From Chlamydomonas sphaeroides (Eukaryota; Chlorophyta; Chlorophyceae; Chlamydomonadales; Chlamydomonadaceae), in contig BDDC01000003.1 of the NCBI GenBank assembly GCA_001662425.1, positions 66,900 through 130,899 on the forward strand: a stretch of 64,000 nucleotides of DNA, in the 5' to 3' direction. The position numbers were made by a program, and so were the translations under genes. The stretch's first letter is position 1. Each line of letters starts with the position of its first letter. A model generated the notes under the pieces. It saw only the letters and a list, made by a program, of their open reading frames with translations. It searched no databases and was not told the origin of the DNA. Positions 10,978-22,961 of the stretch are shown here, one piece after another.

Positions 10978-11650
10978 AGCGACCGCGTCTGTGGCAGCGG
11001 GCGCTAGCGCCCGCGCCGGTCGAGCTCCTCGGATGCCTTACGCGGTTGGAGGCGAGAAACGTGCAAATGCGGTGCTGGGTTGTGGCTTGAACGCTGCGTA
11101 AGGTTATGAGTAGTTATGTAGGTGACAAGGCGTGCCGCGACGCACCGAAGACGACCGAAGGCTGTTTCCTCATGCAGCCTTCATAGGTTGCAGCTTGCAG
11201 GAGAAACAGGAGTGTGCAAAACCATAGCACAGTTGACCATCACCATGATGACTATCAGGACGCCGTCGCTTGCCAGCCCGCGTACCTTCGGCAGGTTGGA
11301 CCGCAATGCATCTGCAACACTCTCGGTATCGTCCCTCGACATCACGGCCCACGCCTTATCCCACACAGGCGGCCATCGGTCTGCCCAGCGCGCTGGAGCT
11401 GCCTGCCGCGGCGGGCGTTCGCCGACGATGTTCCAGGCGCGTGGCGGTGTCGCACCCCCGCACCCCGGCACCAAACACTCCCCGCTTCCGCTGCAGACAT
11501 GGCACCGCCACCCAACACGTGACTCCGTATGCCTGACACGCAGCAGTATGCTCCCTTTCGACACTGACTCACGCCCTCGCGTCAGCGCACCGTCTCCGAG
11601 ATGCACTGTGCCTGTAGTTGAAGTGGCTCTGCCGTTCCCCGACCCCAGGC
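10978..11650. other. Divergent promoter region between SelS-like and TMEM14/FAX genes
   Basis: About 670 bp separates the two head-to-head start codons. It probably holds both promoters and 5' UTRs. A minus-strand frame from ATG 11343 to 11181 could encode a short peptide with a hydrophobic stretch (VLIVIMVMVNCAMVL), but it has a GTACGC site inside and no recognisable family, so it is not called as a gene. Confidence 0.4.
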
Positions 11651-12788
11651 ATGGCCAGCGGCAACTGCATTACCGATGCCACCACTCAATCCATGCTGAA
11701 ATCCATGAGTGGCGGGGGTGGTGGCAGTGGCGGCGGCGGTGGAGCAGGCGGCAGCGGCGGCGGCGGCGGCAGCTCCGGGGGTGCTGGCGGCGCCGGCGAG
11801 GGCGCGCCGCACCCAATGCGCAACATCACCTTTGTCTTCGCCGCCCTGCTAGCGGGTGAGTGGCCGCACAAGTAGCGACTTCGTCGAGCAGGACTGTACC
11901 CCTGTCCTGTTTGAAAGCGCCGGCAGATCCCCTGCCCTCCCAGGGGCTCGACCGTCCTGTTCATGCCCCTGATGACTGCCTCCCTCAATCCCTGTGTCGG
12001 CACGCTTCCTCCCTTCCCCTCCCCTCCCCGCCTTCCCCCCTCCCCCCCTCCCCGCCTCCCTCCCTCTCTCCCTCCCTCACCCGCTCCCCACCGCCGCCCT
12101 GCCTCCCGCCTCTCCCCAACGCCCCCAGTGGGCGGCGTTATGGCCTATGTCAAGAAGAGCAGCGCCAAGAGCCTGGGCGCGGCGGGCGGCGCCGCGCTCA
12201 TTCTGGGGCTGTGCGCCCGGTCGATGGTGGGCGCGGCGGCGCAGGGGCCCGCACGGGTAGCCTTCGGTGAGTGCTGCGCGGGGCAGAGGGGGCCGGGGCA
12301 TGGCGGGCGAGCCTGGGAAGGGTTGCAGGGTGAGGATGGGGCCGCAAGGAGGAGCTGCACAGGGCGGGACCATTGTGTGTGGGGTGGGGCACGATGGCCC
12401 GGGTGGGCGACGACTACCGTATGGCAGGGTGCGAGGGGGGTGCGAGGATGGAGCTCAGCGCCGCAGCACACAAACCCTGTGCTGCCCCGCTATCACAGAT
12501 TTTCCTTCTTTGACTTCGTTCTAGTTTATCATCACCTACTCTTCTATCCGCATCCCAGCCATGTGCGCGCTGCCGGGTGTGGCCATGGCCCCAGCACACT
12601 AACCCTGGACTGCCCCTTCCCTTGCCCCCGTCCTCCCCGCTCCCCTCCCACCCCTGACAGCCATGTGCACGCTGCTGGGTGTGGTCATGGCCTCGCGCTA
12701 CAACAACACCAAGAAGTTCATGCCCGCGGGTCTGGTGGCGCTCAGCTCGTTGAGCATGGCCGTGGGCTTCGCATTCACTGGGCTGTAA
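11651..12788 (+). CDS. TMEM14 / FAX family membrane protein (fatty-acid export type)
   Basis: Exons 11651-11855, 12129-12266 and 12661-12788 join with phase 1 at both borders to give 156 residues. After an N-terminal poly-Gly/Ser stretch (residues ~20-50) come four hydrophobic segments typical of the Tmemb_14 family: NITFVFAALLAVGGVMAYV, then KSSAKSLGAAGGAALILGL, then AMCTLLGVVMASRY, then LVALSSLSMAVGFAFTGL at the end. In plants this family includes FAX proteins, which move fatty acids across plastid envelope or ER membranes, and some FAX members carry a similar poly-Gly stretch. Which membrane it sits in cannot be read from the sequence. Intron 2 holds a decoy copy of the start of exon 3. 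Confidence 0.85.
12555..12692 (+). repeat. Direct repeat: copy of exon-3 start inside intron 2 of the TMEM14/FAX gene
   Basis: 12555-12590 and 12658-12692 share a segment that begins with the acceptor CAG and runs into the exon (CAGCCATGTGC...ATGGCC), with three mismatches over 35 bp. The upstream copy keeps an AG acceptor. Splicing to it would enter in the same phase but meet TAA after 14 codons. Confidence 0.8.
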
Positions 12789-13412
12789 GGGGCTGCGAGT
12801 TATGAGGTGTGGAGGGAGGCGATACTTTTCGTAGGGCGCGGTTGTGTGTTGGGTTGGAGAGCTGGGGTGGGGTTGCGATTGGAGTGCTTGACAGGACGTT
12901 GGTTGGTGCGCTGGGTAGGGCTGGAACGGGGTTGGGAGGGGGCTGGTGGATTGGGGCAGCGCGTTGGAGCGTGGGATGGGGGGCTGGATTGTCAGGGGCA
13001 AGGAGAAGTGTTGGCGGCGCCCGTACGGCGTTGTCTGGATGCGAAATTGTGGAGGCGTGGGGTGCTGTGCAAGGCGCGAACGGGTCGTCGCGTTGTGTGC
13101 CCGGCGATGGCAGCGGTGCCTGCCGCTGCTGTGCTGGGAAGTGGTCAATGTGGTAATGTGGCACAGACGGAATGCAAGTATGCACCCGGTTGTATAGGTC
13201 GGATTGTGTGTCGGGGTCCTGGCGGGGAAACTCGGGGTTTCGCATGGAATCCGTGGCACGGTCGACAGCTGCGTTTGGCGGGAAGGGCACTCACGCGGCG
13301 TTGAGCCATCACAATACGTACATCCCCACTGCCGCATTACTCTGTCGGTCATCCGCCAACCAGCCACGAGACCGGCAAGCGAACAGACAAAATGCAGTGA
13401 AGGTCGCTCGCC
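12789..13412. other. Intergenic, G-rich 3' flank of TMEM14/FAX and 5' region of CTF18
   Basis: 12790-13100 is strikingly G-rich on the plus strand (runs of GGTTGG and GGGGTTG), which fits a 3' UTR or terminator region. No gene is seen in either strand. A TGTAA overlaps the TMEM14/FAX stop codon at 12784-12788 and may be coincidental. Confidence 0.35.
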
Positions 13413-16400
13413 ATGTCTGCGCTTGCGCGCACAACACAGCAGCGCGACAAAATTGTACAAATGATGGACGGAAGCGAGAGCGCTGAGGTCCGGGGTCCTG
13501 GCTCCGAGGAGCAGGGGCCCGAGTCTCAAGATGTTGTGCAGCCTGGAGCGGATTTCGCAGCGCGACGGGCGCTGATATCAACGCAGGACGTGGATGACGA
13601 GCTGCTTGCTATGGCGCAAGAGACCGAGCCGCAAACTAACATGGCGCCCGAGAGCGGTCGAATGGACGCATCGCTGCCGTATGATGGCAGCGAGGAGCAG
13701 CACGCGCCCGCGAGCTGCGCCATGGATGCATCCGTACGGCTCGATGGCAGCGAGGGACAGCCGCTCCCCGGCTCAGTGGCCGCGAACCCATCCCTGGACA
13801 CCGACGAGGAATTGCGGCGTGCGCCCTTGGGAAGCACGCAGCCAGGCGACAGCTCCTTCATTTCCTTCGGTCCCACAGCAACAGTGCCCCCAGACGAGGA
13901 CGGACACGCCCAGCCTTCCGTCCAGAAGCTGGGCGCTTTCGACGGCAGCATTCCCGACAGCCAGCTCGCAGCCAGTCAGCCCCTGGGCAGCCACGACGGG
14001 TCGGCAGCCTCCCACCGCGAACCACGGGCCGAGCCCACAGGCGACGGCCGCAGCGCCAGCGCCGCCGTTGGCAGCGCCAGCGAAGCCTGGCAGGGACCGC
14101 TCGCCGGCAGCGAGGACCAGGCCGGCGCAGCCTCCGCCGCCGGCTCTAATGCCGCCGCCGCCGCCGCCGCCGCTGCCGGCGGCAGCGCGCCCATGGCGCT
14201 TAATCCGCCGTCGGCGGCGGCGGCGCCGCCTCAACACCAGCCGCTCGCGCCCGCGTCGGCGGCGGGCTCGGCGCCACATAACTTCAATCAGCAAGATGAG
14301 TATGACTACAACGACTTCGGTCCCGATGGCTTCGAAGACGAGCTAGAGGACTACAATGCCTACAACGCCGGCCCTGCTTACATTGAAGAGGAGGAGCTGG
14401 TGGCGGCGCCGCTACCGTCCAACCGCTCCCACTCGACCGTGCAGCAGGCCACCGGCGCGGCAGCGGCGCCGCCGAGACCGCAGCAGGAGCGGCCGGCGGC
14501 GGCGGCGGACCGTGCCGCCAAGCGACCCAGGACCGACGGCGGTGGCGGCGGCGCCGCCGTGCCCAGCACCGAGGATTTGTTCGGAGACGACGACGAGGAC
14601 CTTGGCGGCGGCGGCGCTGGGCCGACGGCGGCGGCGGCACCGGCCAAGGGGCCCGAGCCGGAGTCGGAGTCTGAGGAGGAGGAGGAGCCGGCGCGTCCCG
14701 AGTTCCCTCCACAGCGGTTGGCGGGCGACGTTGTGGGCGGCGAGGCGCTGCCCGTCACGGCGGCGTCGGGCGAGCGGGTGTACGTCAGGTACGGCGTATG
14801 GCGGCGGTTGGTTCGATTGCAGGATGTTGTCAGTGAGTTGCAGTGTTGCGGCATGGTTGGATCAATGCTCGGGCTGGCGAACTTCCGTTAGACGGCTAGT
14901 GTTTGTTGTTGTTAACGCCATCGCCGTGGGACGCAGGCTGAGGCCGGCGCCGCCGGTCGCCAGCTCACGCTTGGGCGTCGGCGCTGCCGCCGCAGGCAGC
15001 GGCGCCGCGGCTGGCGCCGCCGCTGCCGCCAAGCCGGGCCGCCGCCGGCGGGACTGCTTGATCGACCGGACGGTGCCGCAGCTGCTGCAGGTGGGGCTGG
15101 GCTGCTCGCAATAAAGTAGCGGTGAGGCGAACCGCTGAATTAGGTTGTCATGGACAGCACGCGCAAGGGCAGTGTGGCTTGGGGGCCATAAGAGAAGTCA
15201 CGTCAGGGGCAGAGGGGCCACGGGGCCCCGCTCGAGCGTGCGCTGCACACCGCCGAGAATGCGAGTTATCAAGGCTCAGCAGCCTGGCTAGATGGCTGGC
15301 CCGTACCCTCCTGTCGTACAGCCTTGTCAGTACCTGTGCTGCAACACCTGGGCCCCTGCTGCCGACTGCCCGCCCAAGCAGGACATCTCGGACCGGGCCA
15401 TGCGGGATGCGGTGGCAACGGCGGCCCGGGCCGAGAAGGCCGAGCGGGCAGCGGCGGCACCGCAGCAGCAGGCAAGGCGACGGCTGGGTCCCCGCTGTTG
15501 ACCCCATCTACCTGGGGTAGCAGCGCCGGCTAGGTGCCCAGGCTTGCGGGCGTTGCGAGACACGCACCACCGCCGGCCGTCGGCGTGTTAGTGGGGCCCC
15601 TCCACGGCTCGGTTGCGGGCAGGTACGCAAGCGAGGCTCCCCCTCACGACCGTGCTGCTGCTCCGCGTCCGCCCGCATGTGCTGTCTCCGCAGGCGGCTG
15701 GCGGCGACGACGATGACATGGACGAGGAGGACATGGACTGGGGCCACGGCGCCGCGGCAGCTGCGCCGCCGCCGCCCCGGCGCCGGCGCACCGGCCGGCG
15801 GGTGAGGACCGGGCCCGCGGGCTCTGGCACCCACCTGGCGAGCGGGGGCCCAGCGAGCGCTGTCCCCCTGCTGCACTGCGCTCCGTAGCCCACGCGGGTC
15901 GTGCTGCTACACCAGCCCCCAGCGCGCGGCCTTGCCAGTTCTGCCCGAGCCCAGGCCCTGGCGGTGCCAGCGCGCGCCTCGCCCACGCCACACCCACGCT
16001 GCCTCCGCATGGCTGCACCCCGGGGGCCTTACAGTGCCCCTGCTGCCTGCGTGGCGTGCGCTGCGCCACCTCCCGCCTTGCGCCCTCGTCCGCAGTCGTC
16101 CGGCGGCCCGCCCGGCCCCGCGCAGCTGTGGGTGGACAAGTACGCCCCGCGGCACTTCATGTCGCTGCTCAGCGACGAGCGCACCAACCGCCAGGCGAGC
16201 GAGGGGCGCAAGGGCCCGGCGGGCGGAGCTGCAGGGGAGGCGGCAGAGGAGGACGGGTTGCGGGGTGGGGTGAAGGGAGGTTGGGAGTGATGAGGCGAGG
16301 CGTCATGGGGGTCGTTTACGTGGATGCACGCCCGCTGAGCAGCTTGGCATTGTCACCACCCCCCTGCAAGCGCTCTATACCCCTGCCTTCCTCCCTGCCT

Positions 16401-19400
16401 CCTGCCCGGACACCCTCTCATGATCGCCGTACCCGGCATCACCCGCCCGTTAGCCTCTTGCCTCCTACTACCAGCTACCCTCCCTCATCTCCCTGCCTCA
16501 ACTCCCTGCCTCCCTGCTGCCCACCCTCATTTCCCTGCATCAACCTCAACCCCCAGCCTCAATTCCCGGTCTCAACTCCCTGCCTCAACTCCCGGCCTCC
16601 CAGCCACCTTCTCTCACCTCCCAGCCTCGCTGCCTCCCGGCCTCCGTCCCTCCAGGTGGCCCTGTGGGTCAAGGACTGGGACGAGTGCGTGTTCGGCAAG
16701 CCCACGGGCCAGCAGCAGCCGCTGCAGCTGGGCGTGAGTGCATGCGGGAAGGAGTTGGGGGAGCAATGGGGCAGGGAGGGGAGTTGGGGAGCAATGGGAG
16801 AGTAGGCCCGCACTCGTGCTTATGCAGGCCTGCCTGCGGCACAGCCGTCTGGCGGCCCGGCCGTCTTCACCGCTCCGACTTATCAAGGCGTGGTCGTGCC
16901 TGTCTTGGCGCCCTCCTCCCGGTGCCGCAGGGCGGCGCGCGGCCGCGGCCCGCGGGCGGCCGTGGGCGCACCGAGAGCCGCCCAAACAACAAGGTGCTGC
17001 TCATCGCGGGGCCGCCAGGTGGGTCCCGGCAATGGAGCCAGCCTCCCGTACAAGTGGGCCTGCTGGGCCTCCCAACCCTGGCCTGGGCTGCGTCCCATCG
17101 CCTACGCAGTGCCGCCTGTCCCTCCCTCCCTCCCGCCTCCCTGCACCTGAGCCGCTGGCCCTGGCCGGGGCCTCCCTCCAAACCCGGCCTCCCTCCCTGA
17201 GCCTCCCCGCACATGACTCTTTCCCTCCCCATCCGCTAGGCCTGGGCAAGACCACGCTGGCCCACGTTGTTGCCCGCCACTGCGGCTACCACCCCTACGA
17301 GATCAACGCCTCGGACGACCGGACCGCCGCCACGCTGACCACCAAGATCACGGACGCGGTGCAGGTGGGCGACGGCAAGGCGCCGAGCGCCTGCGCGTGC
17401 GGGCGACGGCGAGGGGCCGGGGGCGTGCGCGGGCTGGGGTTGGGCGATGCGAGGGGCCGGTGTGTGGGCCGACGAGCCATCACCTGCGCATCCTCGGCCT
17501 CTCCCGTCACACCCAACCCCACCAGATGACCGCGGTGCTGGGCGGCGGGCGGCCCAACTGCGTCATCGTGGACGAGGTGGACGGGGCCACGGGCGGCACC
17601 GAGACGGGCGGCGCGGTGGCGGCGCTGCTCCAGCTCATCCGCGCGGGCGAGGGGGCGGCGGCAGGCGGCGGCAAGGACGGCAAGGGCGGCGGCAAGGCGG
17701 CGCAGGGTGCGTTTGGGTGGGTGGGTTGGCTGTGCGGCGCTTTTGGCGTCTGGGGCCCTAGGCATGCCCGTCACGCGTGGGGCATGCCGCTTGCCACCTC
17801 CGCCTCGTACCGCCGCTCGCCGTGGCAACCCGCCGTACCCCACGCGCGCCTTACCGTCTCCCCATCTCCCCCGCCCCGGCCCGCAGCCGACGGCGACGGC
17901 AGCGGCAGCGACGGCGACGACGACGCCCGCCGCCGCGGCGGCGTCGGCGCTGCCGGCGCCGCCGGTCGCAAGCGCGGCCGCGGCACCGCTGCGCAGCAGC
18001 CGCTGTGCCGGCCCATCATCTGCATCGCCAATGACCTGTACGCGCCCGCGCTGCGGCCGCTGCGCGACGTGGCGCGGGTGTTCAACTTCGGGCCGCCCTC
18101 CACGGAGCGGCTGCTGCAGCGGCTGGGCCAGATCTGCGCCGCCGAAGGGCTGCACGTGAGGGCGCAGTGCGGCGGGGCGGGGGAGGGTTGCGTTGTCCCA
18201 GACCGCAGCTCCGCCTCCCATGTGGCGCTGCGGAAGGGCTGCAGGCGCGGCGGCAGTGGGGCGGGGGAGGGCCGGAGCGGATGGGGCGCTGAGGGGGGCG
18301 TGGGGATGGGTGCAAGTGCACCAAGCAGCGAGGGGCAGCAGGCGAGGCGGCCACCTGGCTTCCTCTGGCGTTGACGCGCTGCCGTCCCGGCCCTGGCGCC
18401 CGCACACAGGCCGACCCCGCGGCGCTGCGGCTGCTGGCGGAGCGCACCGACCGCGACGTGCGGTCGTGCCTCAACACGCTGCAGTTCCTGGCGCGCAGGA
18501 GCGTGGGCCGCCGGGGCGCGGTGGAGGTGCAGGTGCGGCGACACACACCTAACACTGGAGCACCAACGCGAGGGGGAGGGAGGGCAGGGTGGCGTTGCAG
18601 CTGGGCAGGCCAGTCGGTCTGACGGAGGCTATGCGCCTCACTCGCGCCTGCCGCCTCCACCGCGGCGCCCACCGCTGCGCTGGCCACCACCACACACCCC
18701 ATGACCCCGCGCCGCCGCAGCGCACCGAGGCGCTCAGACCTCGCCGGCCCTGCCCTGCCCGCTGCCTCTCCGCACGCTTGCTGCCCTCCCACCACCATGT
18801 CCCTCAACCCCCATCTACCCCAGGACATTGAGGCGCTCAACATCGCCTCCAAGGACACCACCCAGTCCGCCATGGACATGTGGGCTGCCATGCTGTCCAC
18901 CTCGCAGCCCACCGGCGCCGCCGCCGCGCGCCTGCGCGCCGCGCACGGCGCCGCCAGCGCCGCCGCCGCCGCGCTCAACGCAACCGGCCGCCGCCGCAGT
19001 CGCGGAGGGCGCATGTCGGGCGGCGACGGGGGCCAGTTCGTGGAGCTCAGCAACCGGCTGCAGGACTTCGGCGACTATGACCTAGTACGGCGTGTTGTGC
19101 TGCGCTGAGCCCCTTGCCTGCGCTGTGCTCTGTACTGTGCCTTGTGCCTGCAGTACCGCACTCTGCCCCTTGCCTGTGCTGTGGGGCGTGCGGCCTTGGG
19201 GCCCAGGCCCGCGTCTGTCTACGTCCCTCCCCGCCCCCTTCCCTACCCTTCCCTCCACCGGCCCCGGCCCTCAACCGCCCCCGGCCCTTCTCCAGATGCT
19301 GTCGGGCGTGCACGAGAACCTGCCGCGGGTGCGCATCATGGACGTCAACCTGACCCGCACCGCGGAGGCGGCGGACGCGCTGGCGGCGGCCGATAGCATC

Positions 19401-21981
19401 ATGCGGTGGGTGGGCGAGGCTGCCGGAGGGGCGCGACGGCACGATGTGTGTGTGAACAGCGCTTCAAGGCCCGGTTGGGCGGGCAGGGACCAGGGCGGGC
19501 GGCTGTCAGGTTCACACTTCTTGCCCTCCGCCACGCCTGCTGCCCCATCAGGACCTGCCGCCGCACCGGCGACTTCTCGGGCCTGCGCTACGTGCCGTCC
19601 TGCCTGCTCAAGGTACGGCACCGTACATGTGCGGTGGTACGGCAGCAGATGCACGGCAGCTGCGCCACGCGGCGGCTCGTCCTCTTGTCGGTCCTCTTGC
19701 CTATGCCCCAGTCCGTGGCCATGTGGCCTGTCGCACCCCTGCGCCACACGACCACCACCACCCCCTGCGCCACACCAACCCCAAACCCGTTGCCACCACC
19801 CCGCCCCCCAGGTCCGCTCGTTGGTGGCCCAGACCGAGCGGCCCCGCCACCTCTCCTGGCCGCGGGTGGCCACGGAGGCCTCGCGCCGCGCCTCCGCCGC
19901 CGCCCAGATGGTCGCCAGCTGGGCCAGCGGCAGCGGCGCCGCCGCGGCGGCGGCGGCGGGCCGCTCGGGGCCGGGCGTGCTGGCAGCGGCGGACCCGAGC
20001 GTGCTGGCGGCCCACGGCGCCAGATCGCTGTTGCTTGTGAGCGGGGCGGGGCGGCGGGGTATGAGTACAGGTCCCTGCTGTGGCGGGCTGGGGATGGGCA
20101 GGAGGCGCCTGTTGGTGGCCGGCCCACCAGTGTCGAGCAACACCACGGAACCGCCCTCCGCCGCAGGAGCTGGCGCCCGCGCTGCGGGCGCTGGTGGCGT
20201 GCCCGCCGCTGCGGGCGGTGGCCCCGCACATGATGAGCCAGGAGGAGGGTGCGGCGCTGCGGCGGGCGGCCGGGCTCATGCTACACTACGGCATACGGTT
20301 CGTAGGCCTGGGCGGCACGGCGGCACGGCTTGCCGTGTGCTGCACCGTGGGCATCCGTGGCCTTGGCATGGGACGTGACCGGCTGCCGCTCGGCGGCACG
20401 CGGCACACCGTTGGCCGGCGGCAGGGCTCGAGCCGCGTTGGGCATCCGTTGCCGCAATGGCTGGCTCGAGGCAAGCTGCCGTACTGCCGTACTGAACCCG
20501 CGCAGGTACTGCTTCGAGAGCCCCGCGCCGCCCGGCCTGGCGCCGCTGACGCTGCCCGAAACCGTGGCGCCCGTGTCGAGTGAGTGCTATGGGAAAGGAA
20601 GGGCGTGTGGGCGAGCGAGGCCAGGGGCGCTGGACAGAGCAAGGGAGCAGCAGCGTTATCAGCCGCCCATTAGCTCCCATGGTCCCACCGTGGCTCCCAT
20701 GTCGAGAGTGAGTGGTGTGGGCAGGCCAGGGCCGAGGCGCGAGGTGGGCGCTGCGGCCCCCGCTGACCTCCCCACGTCCTGCACCTCCTGACGTCGCTGC
20801 GCACCCCCACCTGCCGCTCGTCCCAACCAGACAACGCGCTCATCCTGGGCCTGACGTCCGAGGTGCAGCAGAGCATCGCCGCCGCCGCGGCGGCCGGCGG
20901 AGCCGCCGGCGGCCGCGGCCCCGGCGGCTGGCAGCAGCGCCAGCCCTGGAGCGGCGGCCGCGGCCAGGGCGGCGGCCCAGGCGGCTACGGCCGCGGCCAG
21001 GGCGGCGGCTTCGGCGGCCGCGGCCAGGGTGGTGGCGGCACTTATGGCCGTGGCCCAGGCGGCGGCGGCTTCAGCGGCCGCGGGCCGTACGGCCACAACC
21101 AGGCCGGCGGCGGCGCCGCAGGAGGTGGCGGACCAGGCGCGCCGGCCGCACCGTCGGCGGCGGCGGTGGCCGCCGCGGCGGCGGCGGCGCGGCCTGTGCC
21201 GCTGGTGCCTGCCATCGACACGCTGCACTGCTTCACCGCCTGGCGTGGTGGCGGCGGGCGGCCGGCGAGCACGGTGGCGCCGATGGTGGTGCGGCAGATG
21301 ATTGCGCAGGCCACGGATGTGGAGGCCATCCGGCGGGCGGAGGCGGTGAGTGGTTCGTGTGCCTGCATCCGGGGCGAGCTCGTTGGCAGTTGGGGCAAGG
21401 GTTGAGCTGGGATGAGGCTTGGGAAGGCGGGCCGGGACCCGGAAAGCTATGGCGGGGTTGGGGCTAGTGGCACGAGGGCACCGTCAGCGGCAACCGGGCG
21501 AGGTTTGATGTCGCGGTACTCACAACGCCTCTGCCCGCTGCCTGCTATTTGAATGCCATTCACGCCGTGTACTACTGCCCCCGTCGCCGCCCCTCAGCTG
21601 CGCGAAGCCGCGCTCGCCGCCGCGCCGGCGGCAGGCGAGCCAGCAACGCGCGCCGGCGGCGCCGCGCCGCTGCCGCTGCAGCCAATGGCGCCGCCGCAGC
21701 GGCAGATGGCGGGCCGCATGCCGCCGGGCGCTGACGGCAAGCGCGCCGCTGGCGGCGCCGCCAAGACGGCCAAAGGGACATGGATGGACTCTTTCAAGGC
21801 GCAGGCTTCGGCGAAGGCCCGCGGCGGCGGTGGCGCCGCCGCCGGCGCGGCGGCGGCGCGACCCGGCGGCGGCGGCGCGGCGGCTGGCGGGGGCAAGGTG
21901 CAATTCCCGGTGCTGTATCGCTTCAATGAGGGCTACACGAATGCGGTCAAGCGGCCGATGCTGGTGCGGGAGTGGCTGTGA
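13413..21981 (+). CDS. CTF18: CTF18, large subunit of the alternative RFC clamp loader
   Basis: Nineteen exons are phase-consistent and total 4452 nt (1483 residues): 13413-14788, 14937-15090, 15382-15471, 15694-15801, 16096-16194, 16656-16733, 16931-17018, 17240-17364, 17526-17706, 17887-18155, 18410-18532, 18824-19084, 19296-19405, 19552-19612, 19812-20036, 20167-20297, 20506-20579, 20831-21345 and 21598-21981. Visible motifs are WVDKYAPRHF, Walker A GPPGLGKTT, INASDDR, Walker B VIVDEVDG, IICIANDLYAPALRPLR, and the Ctf18-specific C-terminal tail FNEGYTNAVKRP, which in yeast docks Ctf8-Dcc1. CTF18-RFC loads PCNA and supports sister-chromatid cohesion in the nucleus. The ~450-residue acidic N-terminus, a Gly-rich insert at ~1205-1285 and two GC-AG introns (after exons 3 and 5) are unusual. 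The exon 3 start is the least certain border. Confidence 0.93.
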
Positions 21982-22461
21982 GGGCGGGTGCTGGATGGGG
22001 CGTTGGCACGGGTGAGCGTGTGAGGATGGCGGCGTGGCGTGGAAGGCGGGCGCTAGGATGGAAGCGGCGAGCAGCAGGGCGGGCCCTCAGGGATCACGTG
22101 GCAGACTGACCGGTGATTTTGTACGCGAGTGCTGGCCAGCAAGTGGAAGCGGCAGGGGTCACACTGCCACTGCGTGCTTCTGCTTGACGGATGTGGTGCT
22201 GCCAAGCTGCGGCCTTCGCCGACATGTGCAACCTGGCACGAGGATCCGGCCCTGCCCACTGTGCTGTGCTGGCCTGACGCGTAGGCAGCATGATTAAAGG
22301 CTGCGGGGCACGCCCACATAGGCTGAAAGCAGCGGACGTGCCGAGCTCCACGGCGGTCAGGAGCGGGCCGCCAGGTGGGGGCAGAGGTGCACGATGGCTG
22401 CCCGTTAAGCGGGGTGCTGCGCAACGCAGCAGCGGGACGCGATCGACTTCCCAGCTTAGCG

Positions 22462-22466
22462 TTACA
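22462..22466 (-). terminator. TGTAA poly(A) signal behind FAM32A
   Basis: TGTAA on the minus strand lies 111 nt after the FAM32A stop codon. It is the first such motif downstream of OST4, since none lies between the OST4 and FAM32A reading frames. Confidence 0.6.
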
Positions 22467-22576
22467 CAGTGACGTGAACGCCTCCACCGCTGCAGATGTG
22501 CGCCCTCACACCACCGGCAAACCCCACGACCCAACACCTGACCTGTCCCACGCCCCACGCCCCTCGGCGCCCAGTG

Positions 22577-22936
22577 TTAGCCGGGCCCGACCTTGGGGAT
22601 GTCGTGGTGCTCCGAGAGCTTCGCCAGGTACTCGTTAAAGTCCTTCACGCGCTCCCTGTGCGACTTCACGGCTGCCTTCTTGACCATCTGCTCCTCCACC
22701 TTGCGGAACCGGTTCTCAAACTTCTTTTCCGCCTCTGTCCGCCGATCCTCTGCGGCGTCCTGCTCAAGCGCATAGCCGTGAATGGCCTTGCGCGTCTGCT
22801 CCGCCTTGTCGTCCTCTGTGTTCTTTTGCTCCGCGGCAGCCGCGGTTAGCGCCTTCTCCTCCTTCTTCTTCTTCTTTACTCCTCCTTTAAGCGGCTCACC
22901 GCCCTTGAGCTTGAGCTTGCCACCGACGAAGCTCAT
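22577..22936 (-). CDS. FAM32A: FAM32A homologue (DUF1754), small nuclear protein
   Basis: A single exon of 119 residues starts at ATG 22936. The layout is that of FAM32A: an N-terminal KLKLKG block, a poly-Lys patch (GVKKKKKEEK), a charged helical middle with TEAEKKFENRF and RKVEEQMVKKAAVKSHRERV, and a C-terminal NEYLAKLSEHHDIPKVGPG. In human cells FAM32A is a spliceosome-associated factor, and a nuclear RNA-processing role is inferred here. Its ATG lies only 25 nt behind the stop codon of OST4 on the same strand, with no poly(A) signal or room for a promoter between them, so it may be the second cistron of one mRNA. Confidence 0.93.
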   Translation of the reverse strand: MSFVGGKLKLKGGEPLKGGVKKKKKEEKALTAAAAEQKNTEDDKAEQTRKAIHGYALEQDAAEDRRTEAEKKFENRFRKVEEQMVKKAAVKSHRERVKDFNEYLAKLSEHHDIPKVGPG

Positions 22937-22961
22937 GTCGCCGTGTCTCGACTAAGGTCGC

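Noticed and set aside
11181..11343. Small minus-strand frame with a hydrophobic stretch upstream of the SelS-like gene
   Set aside because: No homology, an internal donor-like GTACGC, and joining it as a 5' exon to the SelS frame meets a stop. Not enough to call.
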